Positions 39,966 through 52,115 of a DNA stretch of 64,000 nt are shown one piece after another. Source of the stretch: Tachypleus tridentatus (Eukaryota > Arthropoda > Merostomata > Xiphosura > Limulidae). The translations under genes and the position numbers were made by a program. The stretch is taken from positions 42,909,094-42,973,093 of the forward strand of contig NC_134830.1 in the NCBI RefSeq assembly GCF_004210375.1. Reading direction: 5' to 3'. Numbering within the stretch: position 1 is the first letter of the stretch; the number at the start of each line of letters is the position of its first letter. The notes under the pieces are model-generated. The model saw only the letters and a program-made list of their open reading frames with translations. It was not told the DNA's origin and made no database searches.

Positions 39966-40236
39966 GGTCCGGCGTGGCTAGGTGGGTTAAGGCGTTCGAC
40001 TTGTAATCTGAGGTTCGCGAGTTCGTGGCACCAAACATGCTTGCCCATTTAGGCATGGGGGCGTTATAATGTTACGATCAATCCAACTATTCGTCGGTAA
40101 AAGAGTAGCCCAGGTGTTGGCGATGGGTGGTGATGACTAGCTGCCTTCCCTCTAGTTTTACACTGCTAAATTAGGGACGGCTACCGCAGATAGCCCTCGA
40201 GTAGCTTTGTGCGAAATTCAAAAACAAAACAAACTT
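39966..40236 (+). repeat. tRNA-derived SINE
   Basis: Plus-strand copy from gtccggcgtggctaggtggg to gcgaaattcaaaaacaaaac; the B box is damaged (cgagttcgtggcacc). Confidence 0.85.
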
Positions 40237-40754
40237 CTCACCGCTCATGCAAGAAAAATAGATGTATAGTTATCGGTACAGATTTTATTACCGCCGTTGA
40301 GAGAAAGATTAACATCAGCCAGATTCTAATCTCTTACAGCTGCTCACTATTCAAGTATTTTCAAAGAAAAGTTTGTAGCTAGTGATTTATATATCCAAGA
40401 AAACGTACAATTTAAAAACTCAACCATTCCATAACCGTTAAATATTAGTTTTTCTGTATCGCCCCTCAAAATCCCTACTAGAATCATAACAGTAATGTAT
40501 TTAAAGAACTTCATTTAATAATATTCAGGATTTCTGCCAGCCTTGTTTCTTATAGTTTTTACTTTCTAATTACCCAAATAAATTGAGCATCTATACCCTT
40601 AAAAAAACAACTATTTTTGCGGTCATTTAGATTGTTTATAATAATAAGAGTGAAAAGTAATCGAGACTGTGATCTTGAGAACGAACTTCATCGGCAAATT
40701 TGATTATTTTGAAGAATAATATCATCAAGTGGTTCTTGATTCATGGTGTGTAGA

Positions 40755-40785
40755 GTATAAATTGACGTCACAAAGACTTCAACTT
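40755..40785 (+). promoter_or_regulatory. candidate TATA box, CRE and initiator
   Basis: GTATAAATT at 40755-40763 is followed at once by the palindromic cAMP-response element TGACGTCA (40763-40770). An arthropod-like initiator ttcaactt lies at about 40778-40785, roughly 24-28 bases after the TATA box. No protein frame is nearby; if real it may drive the SNAP-25-like gene 11 kb downstream. Motif match only. Confidence 0.35.
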
Positions 40786-40892
40786 CCGACTACAACTTGT
40801 ACTAACTGGGGTTTGTTTTTGGTTTTTAACGACGTTGCGTATTTGTTTTTCTGTGCTAAATTAACTTACGGGAGTGGATTTGAATGATACAA
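40785..40892 (+). other. candidate non-coding first exon
   Basis: From the possible start site to a strong donor, gatacaa|gtaagttt at 40892/40893. No in-frame start followed by a conserved protein. It could splice to the acceptor at 52115. Inference from signals alone. Confidence 0.25.
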
Positions 40893-41379
40893 GTAAGTTT
40901 AGTTAACATGTATGCTTAATTTACTGTGAAGATAAATTAGTATTATTCATTCGTGATATTAAACTAAAACTTACATTAAATATTTTACAGGAAGTAACCT
41001 TGGAAGTTGCAACTTTACCACTGTGTATACTATGAGTAGTTGTCTTTTAGATACGCCTACTGAGGTTGTCTTATGCTCAGTAATTTATAATTTACAAAGT
41101 GCAAGTATAGTCTTTAGATCTGCCTACCAGCTGCAATCATAGAATATTAGAAATAATGAGAAATAAGTACAGAGTTAGTTTTAAGGTAACGAATCTGAAA
41201 ATAAAAGTGAAACTAAAAGATGTTCTAGCAGCATTAGGCTTAATAATGTAAAATTATATATTTAATATCTTGTTATATATAAATTCATTTATTGCTACTT
41301 TGTAACTTTTAGTGTGTATTGTTGTACTTGCTGTAAATCCTACTTTCACATTCTAAAACAGAATAATCACTATATTACT

Positions 41380-42640
41380 GAGAAGGATTGGACATGTGAA
41401 CAACTTGCTATTATTTTTTGTAAGTCCTTAAGTAGTGGGCAGGTATCAAAAGATTGGAAGCTAATGTCACTACTCATTTTAAGGGAGGTGATAAAAACTG
41501 TCCCACTGATTATTGGCCCATCAGTCTTATATCAGTTCTTAAAAATGTTTTGGAGAGTCTGATGAAAGATGTTTTTTTCAAAGCTGTTTAACAAAGTTTA
41601 GAATTTTATTGGGTGGTCAACATGGTTTGACTAAGAGAAAATCATGCTTTTGAAAATGCTACTGTGTAAAGGTATGGGAGAAAAGTTAACTAACTGGACA
41701 GAAGGTAGAGGGTTGCTACAAATGGAGTTCAATCTATTTGGATTAGTGTAATAAGAGGGGTAACTCAAGGCTCAGTCTTAGAATCTTTGCTTTTTTTATT
41801 TACATCAATGGCACAGATGGAGGAATAGTTAATAAATTACTAAAATTTGTAGATAATATTAAGATCTTGGGTGTTTTTATTTATTAAAAGAATACTGTTG
41901 ATTTAGAAAATGATTTATATCAGATAGTGAGTTGAGTAAGTTAATGGCAAATGAGTTTTAATTGTAATAAATACAAAGCAATACATGTGTGATGTCACAA
42001 TTTGAATTATGAGTATAATTTACATGGGAATAACCTTAAGTGCCATGAAAGAAAGGGATTTTGATGTAATGGTTGATCAGTCTAAAACCACTTACACAAT
42101 ATGTTGTTGCTAGTGGTAGGGCAAACAGAATGTTAGGTTGTATTTGCAGACATATTGAATACAGGTATAAAGAGTTTATAATTTCATCATGTTTAGTCTT
42201 TAACTCCTTACCTTAGGAATGATATTAAATTGTTGGAAAGAGTTTGAAGAAAGGTTACTAGAATGTTGAGTAGGATGTTTTCTCTTGAGAAAAAAGAAGA
42301 GTTAGGGGTCTAATTAAGGTGGTTAAGATTTTAAAGGGAATAGTGCTGGTGAATCATCTTTTTCATATTTAACAGTGAGAATAGTTGGACTAGGGAACAC
42401 AAGTATAAATTTTGGCAGGATAAGAGTCATAATCAACTAAGACAATTTTATTTTTATAACAGTTTGGTAGGCCCATGGAATTGGTTGTGTTCAGATGTTG
42501 TAGAGGCAGTAAATTTAATTAGGTTTAAAAGAAAGCTTGAAAATTTCTTAGTCTATTCATTTTATAGATTTAGTTTAGAGAATGGGACAACCTACATGAT
42601 TGCTTGTTGTCCCAAAACGTTATGTTAGTCTTTGTTTTTC
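41380..42640 (+). mobile_element. decayed non-LTR retrotransposon (reverse transcriptase remnant)
   Basis: Plus-strand pieces in shifting frames match LINE reverse transcriptase order: LSSGQVSKDWKLM, then FKGGDKN and DYWPISLISVLKNVLESLM (fingers), GSVLxxLLFFIYINGTDGG (before the catalytic block), LLKFVDNIKILG where the usual FADD/YADD is FVDN, SGRANRMLGCI, and near the end SLVGPWNWLCSDVVEAVNLI with FKRKLENF. Many stops. Probably CR1/L2- or Jockey-like; the exact clade is not determined. Confidence 0.75.
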
Positions 42641-42743
42641 CTAGCTTATGAGATTATTTACTATAGTTGATGTACCTGTTGTAACTGTTTAACACTCCTT
42701 TGAAAAGATGTTTCTAGTTCTGATTTTTCCAAGCCTGTTCCCC

Positions 42744-42778
<35 letters not shown>

Positions 42779-43214
42779 TGGGAATCTCGTTAATCCATTC
42801 ATTAATGGATTTAAATGGCAATTTCATTTAAATACAAAATTATTAGCCTAATATTAATAACCTTTCAAGTTGCTCTGGGGCCTATTAGGCCCCACTTTTC
42901 GTAGGAGTGTTAATCAATACTTTGTTCATATGACAATAAATAAGTTTATCAATTGTACTAACATGTGTAATTATTTAAACAGATGTGATTTGAGAAGCCT
43001 ACTTGGGGTTTCATTAACTTTTCAAATTAATCTTTGAACAACAAATGGAAGAAAAAGAAGTTGTTTGTTTTTATTTAGATTACATAATTTACACAATTTT
43101 ATTTCTTCTGTAAACATTTATTACAAATCAGTGATGTCGAGAAAACCAACTTGTAGAGAAATATATATGCAAAAACAGCTCGTTTGGGTTGAGAAAATTG
43201 TTTTACCTAGAGGA

Positions 43215-43256
43215 GTGAACAACGTTTCGACCTTCTTTGGTCATCGTCAGGTTCAC
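43215..43256 (-). ncRNA. hammerhead-ribozyme-like motif in the Penelope terminal repeat
   Basis: Read on the minus strand from 43256: GTGAAC, CTGACGA (core box CUGANGA), TGACC-AAAGAA-GGTC (helix II, four GC/AT pairs with one extra T before it), GAAAC, GTT, GTTCAC. GTGAAC pairs with GTTCAC as helix I, six base pairs. Helix III would be only AC/GU, inside the palindrome AACGTT, as in the minimal hammerheads of Penelope elements that are thought to act as dimers. The predicted cleavage site follows GTT. Activity is unproven. Confidence 0.55.
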
Positions 43257-43438
43257 AAAGAAAGAGAGAGGTAATTGACCAGAAGCTGACCACATGTTTG
43301 AAAGGGGTTGTGTAATGAGTGTCGTAATGTAGAGGGCAGGCTTAGATGTTGAATATACAATTTTATATTATTATTTTTTAATTATTATTTATTATATTAT
43401 ATTTTAATATAGATATAAAGGTGTTCCTTTGTATTGGT

Positions 43439-43876
43439 TTATTTTGGGCTTAAGTTGTTGTATAAGTAAGGCTTCTTAAATTTTTGCATTTCTTTGTTTG
43501 TTTCTTTTAGTATTTGAGTGTTTTCTATGGTTATGTTGTGTTTATTTGACTTACAGTGTTCAAAAACGAGTGAAGGTGACTTTCTATGTTCTTTAAATCT
43601 GGTTTCCATTTTTCTACTTGTTTCTCCAATATAGAAGTCGTGGCAGTTATCACATTGTATTTTATAAATAATGTTGGTGTGATGTTTGTCAGTGTAGTTT
43701 TTACATAGTATAGACCTCAGTTTTGTGCCTGGTTTTTGAATAAATTTGGTATTAACTGGAATGTCATATTTTGTTACTAGTTTTTGCCAAATGTTGGTTA
43801 TTTTTCTGCTGATGTCGGGAGTATATGGTATGCAGCAGTATGTTCCAACACTCATTACACAACCACTTTCAAACAT
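43439..43876 (-). CDS. GIY-YIG endonuclease domain of a Penelope-like element
   Basis: 145 codons without a stop on the minus strand. Residues of interest: IIYKIQCDNCHDFYIGETSR, with YIG intact, GIY present as IIY, and a C-x2-C pair typical of Penelope endonucleases; ETRFKEHRK contains the catalytic arginine region; FEHCKSNKHNI follows. The reverse transcriptase that should precede it is absent, so the frame is a C-terminal remnant, though not yet broken by stops. Upstream sequence in frame is only the terminal repeat. Confidence 0.82.
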   Translation of the reverse strand: MFESGCVMSVGTYCCIPYTPDISRKITNIWQKLVTKYDIPVNTKFIQKPGTKLRSILCKNYTDKHHTNIIYKIQCDNCHDFYIGETSRKMETRFKEHRKSPSLVFEHCKSNKHNITIENTQILKETNKEMQKFKKPYLYNNLSPK

Positions 43877-44272
43877 GTGGTCAGCTTCTGGTCAGTTACC
43901 TCTCTCTTTCTTTTTAAACCTGACGATGACTGAAGAAGGTCAAAATATTATTCACTCCTCTACTTAAAAAATTTTTCTCAACCCAAACGAGCCATTTTGC
44001 ATTTATTATAAATGTTGAATATGTTAATAAAAATAAGCTACTGTTAAGTACAATGTGAAATTTGAATAATTCATTTTGTGTTTTAAAACTCAGTATTCCA
44101 TTTTTGTTTCAATTTTGCACATGGAGCATTCATGAACTCCAAGGAAGCAGTCATAGAGATTGTACTGCTAATATATTCCCTCTTGAATAACATCAGCAAT
44201 ATCCAGATATGTTAGTCAGTTAATATTAACTTACTTAAGCAAAAATCAATTTGAAAGTATTAACTGTTAATT

Positions 44273-44969
44273 TCAATTGAAATTAAAAATAGATTCCTTA
44301 GGCTTGATTTGAGCTCGTTTGTGTGTACCAGATGATGTGCTGTCTGTAAACCAACCATTGGTTAGTGTGATTTCCAATTGCCCTTTACAGTTATCTTTCC
44401 ATTTAGAAGCACATGGATTGAAATAGAAGACAAGATATAAGGTTTCTAAAAAAAGATTTTTAAGCTTTTGGTTAGACTTTGGTCTCTTGTTTGGAAAAAT
44501 GTCCTTCAAACTTTTCTGGAATAACCATGAACTGTAACTTTTGTATGGATTACTACAGTTTCATCAATACAACTGGTGACATCACCATCACACTGTTTTT
44601 GCTCTTGAAGAGGAGTGAACAAACATTTGGTGTTTATTTGTGTTCTTTTCACATGGCTAAAATTTGATGAACCAAGAACTCTGATGAAGTTAATTTCATA
44701 GTATTTCATTCCTTGTAGGAATGTACTATTGCTATGGTTGTTGCTAGGAAGAATTAGATATTTGGTCTGTATATAATGGATGATAAGAGGGAATATGGTT
44801 GCCATCTCCTTCTTGAAACATTTCTGTTTCTATTTGGGAAGATACCAACACTGATGTGCTGGACGGGCAAAAGGACTCTCAGCTTTACATCTGAAGATTG
44901 TTTTGACTGGAACAGTGTGTTTGATTCCAACAATCTCAAACTTATAATTTCTATTTTGTAAGAAAACAT
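44273..44969 (-). other. possible decayed coding segment of unknown type
   Basis: Three overlapping minus-strand open segments (44969-44754, 44805-44506, 44509-44273) run end to end in changing frames, with less AT-rich sequence than the flanks. Pieces such as SSDVKLRVLLPVQHISVGIF and DETVVIHTKVTVHGYSRKV look protein-like, but I do not recognise a family. It may be an old pseudogene or transposon piece. Confidence 0.25.
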
Positions 44970-45594
44970 TGATAAATATCAAGTTATATGAACTGTTTTT
45001 TCTTTACGTATTTCACCTGAGACTTTTTGTTTAATCAGTATTCTGTTATTTTGTTAGTCATCATTCATTAGCTTGTGTTATAGTAACTATATTTCATATC
45101 TATATTTGCTTTTCCATTTCTAAGCATTAATTTTTATTTGTTGTTACAAGCAATTTAACATAATTCATTGTTTAAACACTCTTCTTGTTAAGAACACTTA
45201 ACTAATTACAAATATTATTGTCAAGTGAAACAATAACAATAAGTCTCTATATAGTTTTAAAGTCTAGTAATAAATGGCCTTATAACATCAGATGTAATTT
45301 TTTTAAATCGACTCTCAATATTTTGCTTTACAACTTCAGGAACATTCACTATAACATAAGTTATAACTATCAGAGCAAAGTTTTAATTGGCTTAAGTAAT
45401 AAATATAATTACAATCAATAACACTTGTTCTTAGACATTGATAGCTTATATAGCATTCCAACTACTACTGTCTTTGTTACATTTTAGCCAGTCTGAGCAG
45501 TTTTGGATTGAGTGAAATGAGCCATTGGTTAGATATAAGGCAAACATACTGTGGTTTAAACACAATTATTATGCACTTTTCTAATTATTGAATA

Positions 45595-46330
45595 CATTAC
45601 TTAAATTTGAAAATGATATTAAGTTCTTGGATGTTGCTAGCTGTGAAGAAGATGCTGCTTAATTACAAAAGGACTTAGATCATTTAATGAGTTTGGCAAA
45701 TAAATAGTAAATGGGCATTAATTATAATAATTGCAAGATAATGCATATGGATTATCATAATTGGAATTATAAATATATTTTGAATGGGAATAAATGTTAA
45801 AAATGTCATGAAAGAAAGGGATCTTGGTGTAATAGTTGATCAGTCTCTTAAGCCTTCCAAGCTGTTGCTAGTGGTTGGGAAAATAGAATTTTAGGTTGTA
45901 TATACAGAAATATTGAATATAAGTATAAAGGGGCTAATATTTCATTGGATAGGCCACTGATTTTAAACCACATTTTGAGTATTGTTTTTAGTCATGGGTT
46001 CCTTAATTTGCGAGGAACATTGAATTTGAAATGGTTCAGAGGATGTTTACTTAAATGGTGCTGAGAGTGAAGGGTTTTTCATTCAAGGAGAAATTAAAAA
46101 TTTTAAAACTGTTCTCTCTTAAAAAAAAAAAGAAGAATTATAAGGGATGGATTTGATAGTGTTGATACATCGTTTTTCATAGTAGAATAGTAAGACTAGG
46201 GGACAAATATTGGCAAGGTAGGAGTGATCTTTAGTTAAGATAGGTTATCTTTAGATATTGTAAAGGCAGTAAATATAAGCGAGTTTTTTTTTTAAGAGAA
46301 AGCTTAACAACTGTATGAATGTGAAGGACT
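45595..46330 (+). mobile_element. second decayed LINE fragment, same family
   Basis: Runs parallel to the 3' part of the 41.4-42.6 kb remnant: both hold gaaaatgatattaag-type, aatgggaataa..ttaaa, catgaaagaaagggat and tattgaatataagtataaag segments in the same order. Open frames are fully broken. It starts after the catalytic core. Confidence 0.7.
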
Positions 46331-47109
46331 AGCTTTTAAGTTTTTTGGTTGTTTTTTTTCATTTATAAAAGTTGTGTTTGGAACAGCTGAGATAGACCAT
46401 GAGGTCCATTATTGTCTGTCACTATTATATGTACACATGCCACTATAAGTAGGATAAATGTGAAAGTTACTTTTGTTTTTTTATCCACATATTTCTTTGT
46501 CATAGTGGAAGGCAAGAGTACAGTTACCATAATGTTTTTTTCTTTACCATAAGTAACTAATCAGTATTTGCTATTTTTTAAGAGAAAAATAATAATTTGA
46601 GAAAAAACCCTCAGTAATGGTACTAAATTGCATATTAACCAAACATTTTATATAAATACAGAAAATACTATCAAGATAATTTCAGACTCGCTATTTACAA
46701 TTCATGTACTGGCTAATATCATGTAAATATCTCCTTTCTTTCTTAATTGGTGTATAGTTGGTTTTAATGTAAGTCAGGAAAGTTTAAGGTGCACATTATA
46801 GTGCAGTCTTTGCTTATTTTTTGCATAGCGAAAGATAAGGCTTATGAATTCCTCTCATTTGTAAAAGTAAATTATTGTCTTAATGTGTCAAAGAACAAAA
46901 TGTATATTATTATGAGCTTCAAAAATATTTTTAGTGCATTTATTTTTAAAAGAAAACCATTCTTAACTCATACTCTTGCTGTAGATAAATATAAATGCAA
47001 TATATTTTTATTAATATTGGAATCTTTGTATATCATATCTTGTATAGAAAGGTAAATACGTGGTCATTCCTTTAGTCTGTACTAACCAAAAGTAGTGTTT
47101 GTGAAAGTG

Positions 47110-49811
47110 GTATAGAATATTCTTTCAATTTATCACATGATTACCCCTTGGTGTGTATTCCTGTACATGGTGAGAGGATCTCTCAGGGAAGGTTCTGTTC
47201 TTTCATTTTACCTCCTCTGGGATCTAAACATCCACCCACGTGTTTATCATGTTGGTTGACCCCTGAAGGGGAGAAGAGGATCTTGGTGATTAAGGGGTAC
47301 GACACTAACACACCACTTTGGCCTTGAATTCCTGTAGACGGGTGGCCATTGGGTGGCCTCCCCTTGGGTCAGTCAGCTGGTCCACTTGGGCTAAGGTCAA
47401 CCAAGTACCAGTGTTGGATGTTCTCAGCAGGTGTTCTGGACATTATATCTGATGCTGGTGTTTGAGTATAGTGCTCACAAAACCCTGGCATTGCTGCAGT
47501 GTCCTTGTTTGACATTGTAGTTTGCCCCCTCATAGGGCTCCATCAGTGGACACCGAAATATTCCTTTTTTATCATGGATCCTCCAAATAAAAACTGAAAC
47601 ACAATAGTGTAAAAACAGTCCCAAGGTAAGCGACCATGTCTTGAAGATTCTGAGCAACAATCTTCAACATCTGTAACACCTGTTGTACCTCATTTTCTTA
47701 TACTACATTCTCTTTCAGACAAACCTTCAGAGCAGATGTCTCCCTTTTTAATTCAGAAGGGACTAAAGGGGGTCTCCTTAGTGTATGCTCTCTGATCACA
47801 ACCTTTCTCTATTCAGTAGTGGTTCTTATACTTATTTTCATGCATCTAGTCAGTCCTTTAATGCTTTTGATCTCTCAGTTTGATCCCCTTCACCATTCTC
47901 CCACTTTTCATGGAGGGTTGACAATAGTCGACAAGGCAATGATCATTTTCCTATAATTTTAAGAGATACTGGCCATGGTTGATGCCACCTGATCTGTGTG
48001 TCTCGGTGGAAGCTGGATCAAGCACATTGGCCCTCTTTCACTGGTCTCACAGAACTTGATCCTGCCATCATTTGTAAGCCATCAATATATGACTATGTAG
48101 CAGCAGTAACTGACTGTATTATACAGGCAGCTGCTCAATGCATTCCTAAAACTTTGTTCCTTACTAAAGCAACCCACCTGGGATTGTGTTTTCTTTCCTC
48201 GGTGGGCCATGCTTTTTCAGAATAGACAATCTGCCATTGCTCCTTTTGGCTTTTGTGTCCAGGTGTCCTTGGATAACATTGCTGTATTCACTGGTCAGCC
48301 CATCTCACCCTGGCTTCTTACAGTCCTCAAATGTGACCTGCTTTAAGTCATCTTAGAAAAGGAAATACTGTCTGTTATTTGCTGAACATCTTTCCAACCA
48401 TCCTTCCACTCCTATTTATACAGATGGTTCAAAATCAGATGACTGTGTGGGCTCTGCTATAATTTGTTGTAGTTTGATTGTTGTGTGCAGAATCCCCTCT
48501 ACAACTTCTGTGTTCGCTGCAGAACTGTATGCTATTTCTCTTGCTCTGGATCACATAGAAGCTAAGAAGTACTCAAATTGCAATATTTATACTGAATAGC
48601 TTAGTTCTCTACTGGACCTGGAATTGCTTTGCAGTTAGTTCACACCCTCTTCTTGCCGATATTTAAGACCGACTGGACCATTTCTTTTTAACATCTACTT
48701 CTATTCAGTTTTTCTGGATACCAGGCCATGTTGGTATTCGCAGGAATGAGCTTGCCGACACAGCAGGAAAATCTATTTACTCTGACACTATCACTGCTGT
48801 GCATGTTCCATACATGGACTATGGTTCTGTATTCAAGGCTTGGCTCTGTGCCAGTTGGCAGTTGACTCGGAATGAGCAAAGTGAAAACAAGCTTTTTCAA
48901 ATAAAACCCTCTATTGGACTTTGGCTGTCTTGCTACCATAAGGATCAGAAAGATGAAGTTGTTCTAACTAGACTATGCACTTGTTGCAGTTTAAATCTTC
49001 ATTTTCTTTTATCTTGGACTGGTGCACCAATATGTTCTGTGTGTAACACTCGGGTCAAAATAAGCTGTGTTTTATCATCTTACTGTTGTTATGACTCGAC
49101 AACAACACCATTTTAAACATGTTTTGTCCCAAGGTTTGTCCGTAACAATAGTGTTTTTGGTGATGGTGACACTGTCCACCTTGAAAACGTTTTCAGTTTT
49201 TTAAAGGCCATTTATCTTTTTAATGCTATTTAAGTTTTTTTAATTTATACATTGGACCTTTATTAATGTAATTCCCTTTTAAGAATCAAAGTACATCTAG
49301 TTTGATTTGAAATTAGAAAATGACCATAACATCAAAAACTCAAAACCAGGACTGAAAAAGACAAACTTTAGGTGACTAATGCTGCTGTTTCAACTACCTG
49401 TTAGTCAACCTTGGGAGTTATAATGAAAATTTTCCTACAAGGCTTTTAAAACTTTTATTACTTTTTGAAAATGGCCATAACATCAAATAACTTGGAACCA
49501 GGACTGGAAAGGCCAACTTCAGGTGACTAATGGTGGTTTTTGTACTTTGCTGATAGTCTTCCTGCAAGTTATGATAATTTCAATTATGCTGCAGAAAGTC
49601 CTTTACAACTTGTATTGCTGTAGTTTTTCTCTTGCCACTGTAAACTAGATGCAAAAATTGGTTTTAATGCTATTGATGTTGTTTTTTTAAACTTTGTTTT
49701 ACTTTAATTTACTTTTATGAATTTTACTAAATTTACTTTAAATTTTTTACTGGATGTTTGGCACAGATAGCCTAGTTACTTTGTGTCATAAAACACCAAA
49801 CCAACCAACCA
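47110..49811 (+). mobile_element. internally deleted LINE with endonuclease end and RNase H
   Basis: Decayed non-LTR element of the I/Jockey group. At 47,900-48,230 it encodes the end of an endonuclease domain (DHFPIILRDTGHG, then RWKLDQAHWPSFTGLTEL and CIIQAAAQCIPKT). At 48,408-48,790 there is RNase H (PIYTDGSKSDD, FAAELYAISLALDHIE, FFWIPGHVGIRRNELADTAG), then a C-terminal cysteine motif (APICSVCNTRV). The reverse transcriptase between them is missing. The 3' untranslated part contains two copies of a unit (49,315 and 49,465, ccataacatcaaa...) and ends cataaaacaccaaaccaacc at 49,811. Confidence 0.78.
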
Positions 49812-52115
49812 ATCACATGATTAATATATGTGTGTATGATATTCTCAGATAAACCAATTCCTGTTAGTTAGGTCAGCTTAACACTTTCCAAAAGTTGTGT
49901 GATCCTGTTTCTTGACTTATATTCAAAATTTTGTTGAACTGCTACTTTATTAATTTACATCATTACATTTAGTGTCAAAATGTAGATTATAATTCAAATA
50001 TTCATATTATACATTGTTTAATTTCTTAAATATTAAAAGAAACACCTAAACATCAACATTTGTGTGACGTGATATACTGAATGCAGCACTGGTTTAGATT
50101 AGAAGTTTATTGATGTGAAAATACAATGTCTGTAGTTTTGTATTAATTATGAACTCAAATTACTGATATTTACAAGCCGGAATATAAAACAAGGATTTCC
50201 TTTCTTTTCTATGTGTTGAGATATTTTTGGAAATACTTCCTTATATATACTTCTATATATGATGTGATTAACCAATCGGAACCTCAGAATGTTCTCCTTG
50301 TTGCTTTTTTATCCTTTTTCATATGTAATGGTATCATTTCTTTCTTTCAAGACAATCCTTTATGCTGGTAAATTGAGTCTTTTAGCTTTTCAAAATTTCA
50401 TCTTTTTTAAACCAAAATGGATCTTAGTTACTAAACTTGCTAAATATAATATAATTCTATGGTATTGATAAAGTAGTTTTTGAATTTTTGGTTATTCAAA
50501 TGTATATATAAAATTATCTCAGTTTACATCCTCCATGTGTGAAATTTCTTTAGCCTTAGCAAGCAACAATTGTATATAAAGGTCATAACTATAAGAGATG
50601 CTTGATTGAGTTACTTCTTTATTTACTGTTTTTTAAGGAAAATAAGAACATATTTATAAATAGCAATAATCTGTATAAATATATAAAGTATATTGAAATG
50701 TTACTGTATTTTACAAAATGCTAGTCCTCTAAAACAGCCAAGACATGCCATTTTTTAAAGACTAAGTCAGTGTTATTTTATTGGATATGGTAACATGAAG
50801 GTATATGTGCCACATCATTTTTAACTTATGTATTTTTAGCCAGGCATGGCTAAAAGGTCAATATAATAATTTTAAATGTATATAAATGCATCATGTTAAA
50901 AGATTTAAGCTATTTTGTCTAAAAAAATGTATTTGTGTTGTAGTGTGTAGTCATTCCAGAACAAGAAAGGCATGTCTTATATTTATTTCTTAATTTTCTG
51001 TGGTTGTCATGAGATTGATCATATTGACCGAACCTTGAGTGTTGTTTTTAAGAATGTTCAACAAAATGGATGTTTCTTAATGAAACTTTCTTCAGTCAGT
51101 AATTTTTCTAGTAGCATTAAAAACCTGGAAGCATTGCACTGGATGAGATAAGTGTCAAAAATTGTATGATGTTTAATTAAGTATGTATTCACTAAAAGTT
51201 TTGAGATTTCATTATAAGCATTTATGTGCATATTTGAACTTGTGTATGATTGTAAGCATATGTAAATATTCTTATAATTAATTGTGTATACCCTAATAGA
51301 AAAATTTTGAAAATTTGGATATAATTTTGGGTTATAAGAGAGGTCAGCACTGGTGCAAGGGTAATTGGTGTAACTGATCACCTGGCACCCCTGTCAATTC
51401 TTGTGATTCATCCACTTCCAATATAAAAGAATAAAATATAAAGTGAAGACCTTTACTGATTTATTTTACACATACATAAATGAAATGATGGTAAAGAGTA
51501 CAGACTACTTTATAAAATGTTATATACCTTTTATTGACCCTACGATATATATTTCACTGCACCAAGTCTAATATGTTTTATCATATGTGACATGTCAATA
51601 ACAGTAAATTCATGTGAAGAAGTACATTGAAAATAAGTTAATATTTTTTACACTTAATGGAGTATGCTTGACTTAGCAGCTGCATAATATTCAATCTATG
51701 ATACAGTTAAAACTGCATTATTGATTGTTGAAATTCTATTTTTTAGTTAACACTTTTTTTTTTTGTACCTACTTATCCAAAACACACATTACCTAAGTAA
51801 CTGTCAAGCTTGCCTAATGGTTTCTCTTACCCTATGAAAGAAGAAAAAAGAGTGGACATTGAAAAAGAAAAATTATAAAGAAAATCCCTATTTAAGGGAA
51901 AATAAGATAGCACGAAAGAAACTCTTATTAAGTGTTTGACTTTTGTCATTGAAGTTTAGTCTTTGTGGCAGTGTTGTCAAGACACTGAAAAATTTGGGAA
52001 GGATTGTATGAGGCTTTGATTGGAGGTACAGGGAAAAAAGTATTTTTGTTTTTATAATATTTTCCTCTCAGTGTAAAAAAGTGAAGCCATAATATTGTTT
52101 TTGTTTTCTTTACAG

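Larger units (their letters stand above)
35256..40740. other. intergenic stretch, little recognisable
   Basis: AT-rich. Apart from two SINEs near its end and a possible family-2 fragment around 38,830-38,925 (gtttaaaacgctaaaaacca), I find no coding segment, RNA gene or structured repeat. Confidence 0.5.
43115..43995 (-). mobile_element. Penelope-like element fragment with inverted terminal repeats
   Basis: The left end (43,180-43,330) and the right end (43,850-43,995) are inverted copies of each other: for example gttgagaaaattgttttacc and tgaccagaagctgaccacat on the left recur as their complement on the right. Between them the minus strand encodes a GIY-YIG endonuclease. Penelope-like retroelements join a reverse transcriptase to a GIY-YIG endonuclease and often have inverted terminal-repeat parts with hammerhead ribozymes. 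The reverse transcriptase is missing, so this is a 5'-truncated copy. Confidence 0.8.
40893..52115. other. repeat-rich stretch without a host coding exon
   Basis: Between the candidate promoter and the SNAP-25-like exon. Recognisable content is three LINE remnants and one Penelope-like element, listed separately. The rest (44,000-45,590; 46,420-47,100; 49,820-52,115) is AT-rich; several 60-107-codon open frames there show no family motif. Confidence 0.5.

Noticed and set aside
41314..41562. Small open frame as a host gene
   Set aside because: Its SKDWKL segment belongs to the decayed LINE reverse transcriptase that continues in other frames.
46789..47055. 88-codon open frame
   Set aside because: Composition of random AT-rich DNA; no motif.
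47998..48225. Open frame as a host gene
   Set aside because: It is the end of a LINE endonuclease domain, followed by RNase H of the same element.
51058..51381. 107-codon minus-strand open frame
   Set aside because: AT-rich low-complexity composition without any family motif or promoter signal; also no splice partner seen.
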